From positions 744,001 through 808,000 of the forward strand of contig RCSZ01000014.1 of assembly GCA_014898425.1 (NCBI GenBank): 64,000 nucleotides of DNA, written 5' to 3'. Below the pieces are notes generated by a model that did no database searches, was not told the DNA's origin, and was given only the letters and a program-made list of their open reading frames with translations. The position numbers and the translations under genes are program-made. The DNA is from Botryotinia globosa (Eukaryota; Ascomycota; Leotiomycetes; Helotiales; Sclerotiniaceae). Positions 36,711-48,941 of this stretch are shown here, one piece after another. Numbering within the stretch: the first letter of the stretch is position 1; each line of letters starts with the position of its first letter.

Positions 36711-38310
36711 TTAAGAATATTGGAATCTCAATGTAGAAGTTCTACTTTCTATCGACCTCAATGCTAAGCAGCTAAAATGGTCGCTGTTTGGAATAGAATT
36801 TAATGGCAAGATTATCATAAATACTAGGTGCACATCTTTCAAAATTGCGATCCACTTCAACTCAAGCAAGTTCCCATAATTCGGACCATAAATTTTAGAC
36901 AGAGACAGTTCGCTTTGTCGAGGCAAAGAAATATATATTCCCTCCAAAATGTTTTCGAAGCTTGTTCTTTTAATTTCTCCCAGGAAGTTTTCCCCCATTT
37001 GTTTGCACCTTCGAGATTTTTCATATCGGATACTATTGGCAATATCTCAAGCATGAAATGCGGCTCTCTTGCCCCAAAAACAGCTGGGAGATCCATCTTT
37101 GTTGATATTCCACGGAGTTCCTGCATGGAAAAGCCCAAGCAGTTCCCTGGTATTCGTCTTGAATTCCTAGCCAAAACTGTCACAATCTCTGGTGTTATGC
37201 TCCGTACATTTATTGTAAAAGGCTTACCATATCCACTAGTAGGAACTCCAGTATTGGAATCCATCCATTGAGAAATGGTATTATAAACGACTTCATTTTG
37301 ACTGACAGGTGCAAGTGATTCGATACGAGCTAGCAATTGACGTCCAGTTTCAATGTCTTCAGAAGCCCACATGAATTGAACCACGAATACCTGTCCTTGG
37401 GAGCCTGGGAAGATTCTTTGTTGGACCGTCAGCTGTAGAGGTCGTCCTCGCGTGGATAGCTCTCTGAACCTGCTATTCAAGATTTCTACTGTCTTTGATA
37501 TGTCTTCTGATTCGAAGACGATCTTCCCAGCAAGGATCTATCAAACTTTCAGTTTCGTTTCTCCGTTTCAACCGAAAAGGATCACAAGACCTTTTGCAGT
37601 GGGTAAACTTTGATTCTTAGCTGAACAACAATTCCTAATGCGCCACCCCCACCTCTAACAGCTCTTAATAACCCATCTTCCCCTTCAACATCAGAGTCTC
37701 TGATCTCTCCATCAGAATCAACAACTTTGACACCAATAATCCGGTCTACACCTAATCCACAAGCAGCACTAAATGGACCATAACCACCATACATCGCCCA
37801 TCCCGCGTAGCCCATAGATGGAATAGCTACTACTGGCGTCATCAAGCCTTCGCTGCTCAGTTCACGAGCAAGGTCCCCCTGGAGAACAACTCCTCCAATG
37901 ACTGCACAATGACGGGTGGGTGAAACACGGATTGATGTAAGACAGCGAAGATCGATTGCTAGAGCGGAGGAAGAAAATTCGGAATCAAAATAGGAATAGC
38001 TGCCACAACGTACTGTGATTGGGATCTGATGGTCTGTAGTGAAAGATATCCATGCGGATACGTCCGCGATCGTTGCCGGTTTCACAATGGCAAGTGGAAT
38101 GGTAGCATTGGATAGACAGAATGTTGAGCGCGCAGCCGCATATTCTGGAGAAGAGGGAGTTACCAGCCGAACATATGGGAGACGAGTTTGAATAAATGTT
38201 TCAGGATAGAAAGATGGAATGATGATTGCGACATCGCGAAAGTTGCTAACAGGAACGAGAATAGAAGAACCGGAAAATGTCACACTTGGAGAAGACTTTG
38301 TCAAGCTCAT
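36711..38310 (-). pseudogene. FAD-linked oxidoreductase (BBE-like), frameshifted near the C-terminus
   Basis: Exon 1 (38310-37591) and exon 2 (from 37537) are joined in frame by a 53-base intron (GTCTTG...GATAG). The protein starts MSLTKSSPSVTFSG and has the FAD_binding_4 pattern: IVKPATIADVSAWISF, then PITVRCGSYSYFDSE, then VSPTRHCAVIGGVVLQGDLA, GYGPFSAACGLGVDRI and AVRGGGGALGI. The usual RSGGHS-type flavin-attachment His segment reads RCGSYSYFD. The C-terminal half continues to EPHFMLEILPIVSD, then frame is lost at the G5 run at 36992-36996. The family-like continuation (SFENILEGIYISL, ELSLSKIYGPNYG) is in another frame, and a second disruption follows LLELK. A read-through product would lack the normal end. 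Relatives are secreted or vesicular oxidases of secondary metabolites or oligosaccharides. Confidence 0.75.
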
Positions 38311-39607
38311 CTTTTTACGAGACTATAAGGGAACATATAGCTTCTTGCACCTAGGCTTGAAGACCTCATCAATACTACGCAGGAGGCTATGATGTACACT
38401 TTTGGGGGCTTCAAGAGCTCGCTTCAAGCTTGAGGTGCGCTCCTCGTATCCCACAACTAACCCAACAGAAAATTAGCCTATCACGTGGATGCATTTCTAT
38501 CACATCAACTTCAAAATACAACAAGTCCCATAAGAAATAGAATGCAAGTAATCACCAACATTCCTCATTGTTGGAGAGTCACCTAAGATGGTATTAATGA
38601 TTGATGAAGAAAATTGTAGGAACGGAAATAGCACGTGTCTTACATCAGGTAGGGCTCCATGCTTACTTTTTTATTTCGAAGATGACGATATTCGCATGCG
38701 GCACTTCTTCGCTTCTATTTTGAAAATTCATTAATAGCCTCTTTGCCGCGATGATGCAGAAAAGTTATGGTTCCATCTAATTGCTGCCCGCTGCCCGACA
38801 CCAACTCCATCAGGCTTCAATCTTGACCGGTCAAAATAATGTAACTTCCGTGTAGAGGGATCACGTTGGAATAGCAAAGAATGTTTCACATCGTATCGGG
38901 TATATATTTAACATCCAGCCATGCTACTACTAACTATAGCATGTCCTGAAACCCATTTTGAACCAACACATCCGCAATATTAGCTGTTCTTGATTCGGAT
39001 GATGTATACGAATATGGAGGATCATAGAGGAAGAGATTGAAGTTGGAGATTGCTGGAAGATATCGGTATGAACAGATTGTCTCTTCACTTAGACAAACAG
39101 ACTGGATGCAGACTTTCAGTGCCGAAACTAATCAAACATTGGAGTACGCTCATCACTTTGAGCGATCTGCTTATTTCCATTAGACCTTGAAAGAGTGACT
39201 TCTCGTTATCTGTCTACATCCCGGACCATTGATAATCTGGGGCTGAAAAGGTCATTGGTCTCCATTTAAATGTTTCGGTTTAGAACCCCAGTGGATAAAA
39301 TCATTCGCTTGCCATGATCACACCGCCGTCGCGGATCAGATATCAGATATAGCGATACTTATTGTGCCGGGTCTGAATCCATCTGATCTTCGATGTTCTG
39401 CGAAATCTTTTCGTTGTCTCATTCGAGTCAAGATATTGACATGTGGAGGTCTTAATTTACCAACAGAAGGAAGCTTAGTAGCAGCTTCTGCTGAAAGTTT
39501 CGTGACAAAGGATATGGATTAGAGGAAGAAAACATCAGTCAGGCATTCTAAATCACCAATCTGAGCATGTCTGGCGACGACAGAGTTTTTTCAATTAATC
39601 TTTCATT
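38311..39607. other. Intergenic, no supported gene
   Basis: About 1.3 kb with no coding signal that I trust; it includes the upstream side of the FAD oxidoreductase. Confidence 0.45.
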
Positions 39608-40156
39608 TCAATTCGTTTCCGCGACAACTTCAATCTCTACTTTTGCGTCTTCCTTCGCCAATCTCACAATCTGCACACAAGTGCTTACTGGAAATGGTTC
39701 TTTGACCCATTCACCCCAGATTCTCTCTACTGTTCTAAATTATGCAAGTCAGCAGAAGCTCCTTGGCCATCCTCTTCAATTCTCCAACTGCTCCTCATAC
39801 GACCATAATCATCAGGACTTCATCATTGGAACTCACTTCGAATCTCCCATATCCACCAAAAATACACGTCTCTGTACCACCTTATCCAATCCGCTTCCGC
39901 TAGCTGCCAAAATAGCTTTCAGATTCCTCATAATCTGCGTAGTTTGCGCCGCTACTCCCCCAGAAATTATCCGTCCATCGCCAGGTAGCTCCCCCATCAA
40001 ACCACAAAGATAGACTGTAGATCTGTTGGATGGAATTGTGTTGCTATGAGAATACTTTCCATTCGGAGGAGCGACAGTTGGGATTGTGAGAGCGGTACGA
40101 GAGGGTGCGCGCTCGTGGATTTTGCTGGAGCTGTAGGAGCCGGTTGTGGACGACAT
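39608..40156 (-). CDS. RidA/YjgF/YER057c/UK114 family protein
   Basis: Two exons (40156-39837 and 39734-39608) with a GTGAGT donor and TTTAG acceptor give 148 residues. The fold signature is visible: VYLCGLMGELPGDGRIISGG, then AAQTTQIMRNLKAILAASGS, then VVQRRVFLVDM, and after the splice EPFPVSTCVQIVRLAK with the terminal VEIEVVAET. In active imine deaminases the key arginine lies in the P-x-R-T-C motif. Here the corresponding position reads PVSTCV, so Arg is replaced by Ser. This suggests altered chemistry or a non-RidA subgroup. Family members hydrolyse reactive enamine/imine intermediates, or have ribonuclease or detoxification roles. Residues joined at the splice (VDMGDSKTVERIWGEW) are slightly compact relative to the usual spacing. 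Confidence 0.85.
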
Positions 40157-41433
40157 TGCATTGCTATTACGATAATAATAATTTGTTTCGTCTGAGTAAC
40201 CTTATGTTTGTTGTGTTTTCAGATGTTCAATTGAGATTGACTGGTGAGACCTTGCATGTTCTTGTACCTATGTTCTAGACCCTTGAAATTGATATGACGT
40301 CACATTATAAATTGTGGTTATTGGCTTCTTCACACCATCCAATGCTGGCAGTTTCAGCCGCTGACACATGATTTCATCTCGGGTACTTGGGTATGCTATG
40401 TTCCAGTGATTGATATTGTTGATTTCTTTTCACGGGAGAGTTATTATCAACAACAACAACAACAACAACAAATGCTAACTATTGTAGCTATCAATCTATC
40501 GCTGTGCCATTCCACGTCTTTTTCGTGTTTTCCACAGTCATCATCCAAATTCATATTTGGTCTTAGCAAGGCTGAGATTACGCCTTCGATGCCTAGGGTT
40601 GCAAGATTACAATAATACCTAGTCCATGTATCCAACTCGTGATATGGATAGAAAATTATCTCGAGGAAGAAGAGGTCAAGCACAACGGGCGCAGTATTAC
40701 ACCGTCATGAAATGAAGAATACCTGTACTTCCCCGAACAATCCCGAAGTTTATCAATCAGTCTTCAATCGTTACCTAGGATAGCTACCTAGTGCTTCCCG
40801 AATCATCACCACAAAATATAGCCGAAGAAGCCACTGTCGGTCCGGAATGGTCAGGAAACAGTAACATTTTCATGTTGTGGGCGTCAGACTATTTAGAATT
40901 CGGGCCGCTAAAATACTATTGGAACTAGTTGCTTATTGGTGCGATCATTCTTACTAGTATCAATGAGCTATCAAGTACTCGTAGTATTATATATGTATTC
41001 ATTGATTGAACAGGCTCGGATGAGGGCCTTGAATCGAAGCCGTTGGATAAAAACCTCCTTGATTTGGGGTTTGAGTTGGTTGTATTTATGGAAGGTATCT
41101 TTGATCATCTGTGGACTTCCAGAACTCTAGTGTTGGGCCCGTTGATAGAAGAACCCCTTGATCATAGGAAGGACTGAGTATCCTTTTGGGGGATTCACAA
41201 TGGGCTTCACTGCTCGGTTTTGATCTCTTTTTTCCCTGAATTTTGTTTATGTAATGGTTTTTTTTGCCGAGAACAGAATCAAAGTACTATCGGGTTGGAG
41301 AGATTAGTGTAATGTCTTTTTCTCCGTGTCTATCTTAAGTAATTGGTCTAAGTTGGAAATCTGATCTCGAGAGAAGCGATCAAATATGCTGTGGGGGTAT
41401 CAACAATTCCCGCAATCAGCTTGCCAGGAATTA
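40157..41433. other. Intergenic with (CAA)n tract
   Basis: Contains an (ACA)n run at about 40448-40471. No supported gene; the TA at 41432-41433 is the target duplication of the adjoining element. Confidence 0.45.
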
Positions 41434-42562
41434 CCGAGGCCCATTTGAATCATTTTGCCAATATACTAAAAATAGAATTCTGCCTGAACTAAAAATGTAT
41501 TTAGAATTTAAAGGTATATATATATTAAAATAAAACTTTTAATCCAATACAGAACTTTCAAGAGATTAATAAAATAGAATAAAAAGTGATATTTTTATTA
41601 ATTAGAATTCAAGGAATCGATTGATATAATTCTTTTTGAATTATCTTGAAAACTTAAATTTATATTTATTATTGAAATATTAGAATAATAAAAGATTAAA
41701 TATTGAAAGCAATTTATTATTCGAAATTATTGAAATATTTCAATAATGAATAAAAATTCTAATTTTTGAGATAATTTAAAAAGAATTATATCAATTGATT
41801 TTTTGAATTCTAATTAATAAAATTATCTTTTTTCTTTTTATTTTATAAATTCTTTTAAGATTAGGTATTGAATTGAATAGTTTCTTATATAAGTTGAATA
41901 TTAATTAATAATTAAATCTAATTTTTAAGGTATTAATAAAATAAGCTAAAGATTGATTAATAATCAATCCTAATCTTTAAGATATTAATAAAAGATATTT
42001 CGAAAATTAGAGTTTAATAAAATAGAATTAAATATAAAATTTTATTTTCGAAATAATTAATTTTTTTTTATATGAATTGATTCCTTGAATTCTAATTAAT
42101 AATAAAATTTCTTTTTATTTTATTTTATTAATTTCTTTAAAGTTGTATATTGAATTGAAGAATTTTTTATATAAATTGAGAATTGATTAGTTATATAATA
42201 TTCGAATTCGAAATAAACGAGATAAGAAATCCTTATCGAAATTCTTTTGCTTATTTTTTATTAGTTTGTATATAATATAAAAACTATTCAAAAAAGAATA
42301 TATATTAGAATTTAAATATTAATATACTTCTTATAAAAGATTATAAATTAAAATTTAAAATTATTATAATAATATTAAGATTAATAGTTTTTCAATAATA
42401 TAATATTATTTATAATATCATTATATTTTATATAGTTTTATAGAATACAATTTTTCTTTCCAAGATTTTTATGTATACATTATACAAATTATAGAAATTC
42501 GTTTTGCATCAGGCAGAATTCTATTTTTAGTATATTGACAAAATGATTCAAATGGGCCTCGG
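41434..42562. mobile_element. 1,129-bp TIR DNA element, uninterrupted copy 2
   Basis: Starts CCGAGGCCCATTTGAATC and ends with the reverse complement GATTCAAATGGGCCTCGG. The TIRs are about 50 bp and TA duplications lie at 41432-41433 and 42563-42564. It is the same size and order as the arms of copy 1 (14805-15188 plus 22604-23348). Internal inverted repeats centre on GAATTCAAGGAATCGATTGA-like arms (about 41598-41650 versus 41780-41820). There is no coding capacity and the element is very AT-rich. It shows the ancestral, pre-insertion structure of copy 1. Confidence 0.88.
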
Positions 42563-42564
42563 TA

Positions 42565-43919
42565 GGAATTCAAATAGTCGATTGTTCTCGGGTCTTGAAA
42601 TTGGAATCAAACTTTGCGGCAGCAAAAAAGTTTATCCAAACGATAAAGGCCCCGCGCTATCGGCGTATAGATTAACCTCAGATGAAATTTGCTTTATGGA
42701 AATCTCTGCCAGAAGCCGTTCCTATCCTCTTGATCATGAACCCTGCCACGAAGAAAACTTGTGTTGATTTTGTTATCGGTATTGTTGGTATCCGATTATG
42801 TTCAACATTTTCGATTTGCCAGATTACAGTCCGAGATTCTGGGATGCTCCAGCTTGATTTCATCTGGAGCATCGTCCCTGTTCAGGATTCCTGATTTTCT
42901 TGAAGAATCGAACTCGCCTTAAATATTGTATCCATTTTCAATGTTGAATCGCTATCAAACTTCGGCAAGCTACATTTATCAGTTTATCAATCTGGACTAT
43001 TGAATATTCGGTCCCTGATTAATGGAAAAAGTACCGTGTAGGCCCATCATGGAGTCATCAATCATCATCATCACATTATCGTCAGAATTTGCGATGATTT
43101 GTTCAATTCTTGTGTCCGAGAACCTGGTATAATTCTGAACTCGGCCGTGGAACACAAGTCGATGGCATTACACACTCCGAGCAAGAAGTGATTTATTAAT
43201 AACAAAGATACTTAGAATGCTATCTCAAGAATCGTCAAATTTTTACAAGCGAATATCTTCTCGCATCATTTCTGTAGTTATAAGTTGATATTATATAGGG
43301 TTATCGGGATGGACTTCTAGTTCATGGGCAGTTATGCACCGAGAGATTCTAAGCAGCTATGTCTCTGTTTAAAGTATTATGTTGATGCTCCCTGGTTCTG
43401 AGGTAAAACTAACATAGATGGAAACGATCAACACAATGGCATTGCGATGAATACGTTAGCTCAATGCCTCTGAACCGAATTCATTCAGTCATTAATCTGT
43501 CTGTCCCGCGGCGAGGAAGACACGTTGGGCCCGTCATTATAAGGTATTCTAGAAACACAATGTACCAAAAAATGCGAGGAAGTTTAACATAATGCCGATA
43601 TGAGTACTTTCAACATTTTCTACTTCCATCACACAAGTATGCATCGTCTCAATCAACTGACCCCCGAACTTCGGCGTGTTGTGTAAGGTCTTGCATATTC
43701 TAACATACCACTCGAAGATTCCCAAGTAGCTGCATATTCTCCCAGAGGATGCAGAAGGTGAAGGAAACAGGCAATGTAAATTCTCTACACATCCTCTAGG
43801 CTCTGGAGTGACTCTTCCAGGTATATGAGCTGCCAGCTCAGAAAGCTCGAGCTCTTTGAGACTTTCATATTCGTATTTCAAATTCTGGAGACTCCGCATC
43901 GCCTTTTCGTAACATCACA
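42565..43919. other. Intergenic, no supported gene
   Basis: Only short frames. A 116-codon minus-strand frame (43899-43549) has no recognisable feature. Confidence 0.4.
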
Positions 43920-45146
43920 ATGGTTGAATTGCCTTCAGATAGGCCTCCATCCATTATCGTTCATTTAATACGTCATGCTTCGGTACTATCTCTACATACT
44001 CTCTTGTCAAAAGTCTGATGGGCTAATTTTTGATAGTCGAATCACTTGGAAGGTGGACTGGACTTTGGCTTATCTTCTAAAGGAGAACGCCAATGTGACG
44101 AGCTCTACGAAAGTATGCGAAAGCACGCAGGCTATATCACTCATATTTTCTCTTCGCCTATGAAACGTTGCTTAGAAACTGCTCGGAAAGGTCTCCTTGA
44201 GGCGACAAATAGGGGCACCAGAATCCAAATCATGCCTGCTCTTGCTGGTCGGAATGGCTCAGCACCCTGGAATTTACGTGAGGAAAACCAGGAAAATGGT
44301 ATCAGTGGTCCTTGGGTCAGCGAGGTAGCAGATCCTAGATCAAAGTCCAAGGATGCTGATTTTGTTATGAAATGGTTGACAGGGAAAGATTTGTCGGTGC
44401 AGGCGGCTCAAAAAGTGTTGGAGGTTGTGGTTGTGAGTCAAGCTCAACTATTGAACGATTTATTATGGAAATTGAAAGGCAGGTTATATAATATCACTCT
44501 CTGAGCTCGATCACCTGGGTTCATTCACTCACAGTCTGCAGGTAATAATGGCTGGCCCAATGCAACGATCGTCACCTATATTTTAGATCGTAACGGAAAG
44601 TGGACTCATTGTCGGCTCCAAAAGACTATTGATAAACAGAGAAATTCTCAACGAGATTGGAAAAAGCGAATTGTAGAAGCAGCTAATGAAGAGCAAAGAA
44701 AACGAGAGGAAAAAACCAAGAAAGAGCAGGAAGAGTCTATTGGCCTCGAAAAAGCAGAGAAAGAGAAATTGGCCAAACAAAAGCGGGAGTTACTAAAGAC
44801 ACAGGTTCGTTTTTCCTGTTCCATCGAACCTAAGGTTTGCTCAAGCCAGTGGCTGATACTAATTTTTCAGGATTTCATGCTCGTGGTTGATCGCGAAACC
44901 GATGAAATCGTTACATTCGGGAGGTTTCAAGAACTACTTAAGGAGCGATATGTAAAAGAATTATCATCAAGAGCTCAGCCTGTCATAAAGAAATCGAAAC
45001 CCGCTAAAAGGAAAGGTAAAGGAAAGGCTCTTGTGAAGAAAGCGAAGCCTGTTGCGAAGAAATCGAAGCCTGTTGAGGGGAAAGTAGAAGCGAAGACTGA
45101 TTTAGAGAAATCCGAGCCTGCTGCTAAGAAAAGAAAACGAGGATGA
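43920..45146 (+). CDS. Histidine phosphatase (phosphoglycerate mutase-like) with Lys-rich tail
   Basis: Exon 1 (43920-43982) holds the hallmark HLIRHAS with the nucleophilic His. Splicing (54-base intron) to 44037 adds SNHLEGGLDFGLSSKGERQC, and IFSSPMKRCLETAR gives the second-substrate Arg region. Exons 44535-44804 and 44871-45146 encode NNGWPNATIVTYILDRNGKW, a charged helix, and a C-terminal tail of repeated KKSKP/KKAKP units. The junction after VVVV is ambiguous. A GTGAGT donor at 44433 keeps the frame (334 residues) but removes SQAQLLNDLLWKLKG. That segment matches the family's conserved VSHGAFLNDLLW, although the catalytic His there is already Gln. A donor at about 44481 would retain it but lose frame. 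So this is either an active-site-degenerate variant or an incipient pseudogene. The basic tail suggests nuclear or nucleic-acid association. Confidence 0.6.
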
Positions 45147-46245
45147 TGGCAAAAAAGCATCTGTTGCTCATTTATCTTGATCGCCACTTAGCCAATGACT
45201 GACCAGAGAGATACCATTTCGTAGTGAGCTTGAGGTTGCTCGGGGTTGTCTCAAATACCAGTGAGCTTGAGTTCTATTTATAACTTGGGCCGTTGGCTGT
45301 TGGCTGAATTCGGGGTAGCTCTGGATCTTTTGCACTCCGGAGGTGGTTTTCAATTGAACTGCACACTGTTTAGATTTTCATAATATCTTTCTTACCTTTT
45401 GTGTCTTTTGGATAAACCATCAAAGGAATACTACACACCTTCTTTTGCTCAACATGAGGATCATGAGATTTAGTGATAATTAGCTATGATAGTGAAGTGA
45501 TTAGTTGTATAGTCCATGGGGTAAGAGGAAGCAAAGGGTGTGTCGTTCAAATTCTTGTGAGTCGGTAACTTTTGCTAGCACCAAGCGCTAAAAAGCAAGC
45601 CGCGAGCGCTAAAAAGCAAGCCCCGGAAGTACTAATTCAAACCTTAATATTGAACATTCACCCACAGGGGAAGAATTAATCGGAGATTCTACGACCATGG
45701 AGCGTAACAGTGTTACAACTACCTCCAGCTACTTAGGTACCTACAGAAGTTTTAGTAGAATTATCTTATGGTCTTAAATTCACTATACACGCCTTGATAC
45801 TCCAGTGTGAATTCTTTTAAAAAAAAGGGTTTCCAAGGATACATATACGGAGTTACATCGACAAGATGTGATGGAAGCAGACGGTATGCATTGGATATTG
45901 GATAGTAACGGACATCATTATTCGAAAGCTGAGGAGTGGGATCCTGTGCCACGACAGTACCTTGGGGCTGAGTGCGAGGGTTAAGGTTAATATATCTAGG
46001 TATTCGTTGGAGGCTGATTCGAGCCTTCGCAATTTCCTAGTGAGTGAATGGTAAGCACTATGTTTCGTGGGAGCGGCTATGCGTAAAGTTTCGTATGCGC
46101 TGGATTTATATTTGGGGGCGAAAACAGTTTCTCTTTTTCTTTGCCTTCTTACTATTCTGTCTACAAACTCTCCTCTTTTCTTCCAAGTCTCTTGAACTTT
46201 CGTACGTTTGTTTGAGCTTTCGAGAAAAAAAAAGTATCGCTCAGT
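45147..46245. other. Intergenic with short tandem repeat
   Basis: An 18-bp direct repeat AGCGCTAAAAAGCAAGCC occurs at 45584-45601 and 45605-45622. No supported gene; the minus-strand frame over 45853-46314 overlaps the start of the MARVEL gene and is judged a shadow. Confidence 0.5.
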
Positions 46246-47017
46246 ATGAACACCAACGCTCGTCGAAGAGGTGCGAAAGTCGCACCATCCCACTATCCCC
46301 GCATCGCATTCCATGGATTACGTTTTGCACAATTGATTTCAGCGACGATTGTGGGAGGTATTATGGCATACTTCATGTATTATTTGCGTACGTACATAAG
46401 TACATATGCATCGCCTTGAGAATGGGCGTGAGTGAAGAATGTGTGCTGACAAGCATCTAGGAGCTGAGCGAATTCCAATTCCATGGACTTTTATTGTACT
46501 CTTCTCGATATCGCTTGCGACGGTCGCTGTCCTAATTCTTACGATCATCCTCTACAATTTTACATATTTGTCGCCAAAATTCAATTGTTTACTCAATGGT
46601 ACGGTGTCGATCTTTTGGACGTTGGGCTTTGCATTGTTGAGTTGGAACCTCAGTAATACGCTGAAGAAGAGTTGTGATCTACAGACTTGGAGAAGTGGTG
46701 TAGCAATCAGCGTCTGTAGGGAATATAAGGCTCTATGGACGTTTACTTTGGTTGGAACCTTGTCCACGCTGGCGGCACTAGCCTTGGACATTTGGACACA
46801 CAGGAAGACTACGGAGAGAGGTGTTTATGTCTTGCCTGAGGACGATAAGAATGCAGCCATGCTGAAAGATATGAATGGTAAAAACAATAAGACCAAAGGG
46901 TATGAACCCAGTCGGGGAGGAGCTTTCGAGGAGGGAATTGATATCGCTTACCACAATCGATATGGCGATGATGCGTTGGAAAGTGTGGGATATCATGACA
47001 GAATGCTTCAAAAATGA
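46246..47017 (+). CDS. MARVEL-domain four-helix membrane protein
   Basis: Two exons (46246-46387, 46461-47017) give 232 residues. The four hydrophobic helices include RFAQLISATIVGGIMAYFMY, then TFIVLFSISLATVAVLILTI, then SIFWTLGFALLSWNLS and LWTFTLVGTLSTLAALALDI, the arrangement of MARVEL/non-classical export proteins. The loop between helices 3 and 4 contains two Cys (SCDLQTW, SVCREY), as in fungal MARVEL proteins. The C-terminal ~60 residues are hydrophilic and cytosolic (ending YHDRMLQK). MARVEL proteins organise plasma-membrane domains such as eisosome-associated compartments or vesicle-trafficking sites. The donor (GTACGT) and the acceptor CATCTAG join in frame and restore the first helix. 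Confidence 0.85.
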
Positions 47018-47371
47018 TTGAAGGGGGAATCCGGTGTAACGAAGATGATCAGATAGGAAAGAGGTTGTGTGACCACTGCGCAGCTTATCTCATAAATACT
47101 AAATTGCATAACCTCGGAATTTACTTCATGTTGGTGAGACTGTGTAGCCTTCGACGTAGGATGAGTTCTTGCAAGATAAGACTGTGTAGGATGTTTTTGG
47201 GTAGTGCGGCCACGCAAAAGAATAAGAAAATAATATCCATATCTATTCACACGAAACGGAAGGCTAACCGGGTTCGAGTTTCCCTAGTACTCGATCTGAG
47301 CATCTTCTAAGGCTCATCTAAGCGTTCCTCACATACATATTCTATTCATAAGGAGATAGTAAAAGCAGCTT

Positions 47372-47791
47372 ATGTTCCACTACATGTCTCAGGAAATGAA
47401 CTTCTCCATGGGAATGCGGATGATTTCGACCTATCACAAGCCGCGGCATTGTAAACCTTCAACCAACAACCTCCATCACGGTGAAATTCAACCCGAGAGT
47501 GAAAATCGTCCCGAAAAGGCTTGTATTGAACAAAATCTTAATTTCTTCCATAACCATACCTATGTACCTTGTCCTGACCCATTGGGCCAAGTTGAATACT
47601 CAAATACGAATTGCCAATTCCGGTATCTTACTGCAGGTGAAGGATGCGATTTCAATCGAGCATTAGTAACAAGCTTCATCAATGTAAGATTTACCTCGCA
47701 CTTAGGATCTTCGACCAGTGTCAAGGGCAGGAGCGAGGACCGGCGTGCCGAGAGCGCTCCATTTTACTGTTCTAGGCCTACAATCATTTAG
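47372..47791 (+). CDS. Possible small hypothetical protein
   Basis: A 139-codon frame from an ATG (MFHYMSQEMNFSMGMRM). It contains several Cys and His but no recognisable domain or signal peptide. It is flanked by non-coding DNA and may be chance. Confidence 0.2.
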   Translation: MFHYMSQEMNFSMGMRMISTYHKPRHCKPSTNNLHHGEIQPESENRPEKACIEQNLNFFHNHTYVPCPDPLGQVEYSNTNCQFRYLTAGEGCDFNRALVTSFINVRFTSHLGSSTSVKGRSEDRRAESAPFYCSRPTII

Positions 47792-48941
47792 CATGGGATC
47801 AACAAGTGTCGGCACTTGATTGGAATTTGGAAATATGCAGATGAGATTGATATATTGGAAAGATAGAATAGTGAGATTGGCACCCAATTCACGTCGTAAT
47901 GTTATGGAGGTGTTGGTATCAACTTGGTTGATATAAGTGTAAGTACTTAGTCCTATATGGTTGTATTCGTTCTTGATCATTATTATCTATGGGAAGCTAG
48001 GTACTAAATATATAGGGAAGCGCTAGCGCGACGCTAGTTAATACAGTGCCCTCTTTGATCACATGATCGATGTCCCGACAGGAGGTATCCATCGAATGTA
48101 CCATGTTATCGGCCAAAGAGAGGCTCTAAACCACAAGGCAGGTCACATTGAAAGCGAAAATTAACTTGATTCGCCGGTGGAAGTCTCACGGAGAAGGATG
48201 AGACTGCCGGCGGACACCTTTCGCATTTCCTATAGGGCTGCGACGTAGCGACAGAACAGTATTATTCTCGGTGGTTACTAGAATCGATTCCCCTTCTATG
48301 ATTGGGCTGTTCGGGGCACGAAGGCAAAAGAGAAATTGGCATCATGACAGGATGCATGCGCCATATGAGATCCACCACTCACGAGTCTTCAAAAACGGGT
48401 GATGTTTTACAATAGGTTTCCAAGATATCGGATCACGTTGAAGAATGAATAATTGAGCCGTCTTACATCAGTAAGAACCGTAAGCCATATCCGCAATCAA
48501 GCTTTCCATCAGGTGAGTAGATGCGAAGCGTGGATACCAGGTATGTTGAACAGAGTAGCATTATATATGCTTAATTGCGCCTGTGTAGCTTTGTTCTGAA
48601 AACTTGATGGCAAGATTGACGATTTACTTTGACTACGCATAGCATGGGGGGGCGAAGAAGCCCTAGTATTATATGGTGGTCAGCATTACCTGCACAACCT
48701 TGGAAGCCTATCCAGGTATTCAAAGTGACGAATTTACACGAATGGCAATAGATATACGATAGCTTCAGGAGTCCGATTGCTGTACGATTGTTCATACCCA
48801 CCACAAATTATACTCGCTCTATATCCTTGAGAATCATAAGGTTCTATACTGAAAACATCAGACCTTCACTCATAGATCCCCTCTTTTTGCCAAGCATAGA
48901 TAAGCTCATCGTCTACAACAATTCACCCCGATCAAGCATCT
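47792..48941. other. Intergenic region upstream of Zn2Cys6 gene
   Basis: No supported gene. A GC-rich hairpin lies at 48172-48212 (listed separately). Confidence 0.45.
48172..48212. other. Potential stem-loop
   Basis: CGCCGG (48172-48177) pairs with CCGGCG (48207-48212), and AGTCTCA (48182-48188) pairs with TGAGACT (48199-48205). The internal loop is 4/1 and the apical loop 10 bases. It is unusually stable for its surroundings. Function unknown. Confidence 0.35.

Noticed and set aside
45853..46314. 153-codon minus-strand frame
   Set aside because: Overlaps the first exon and promoter of the MARVEL gene in antisense; no domain features.
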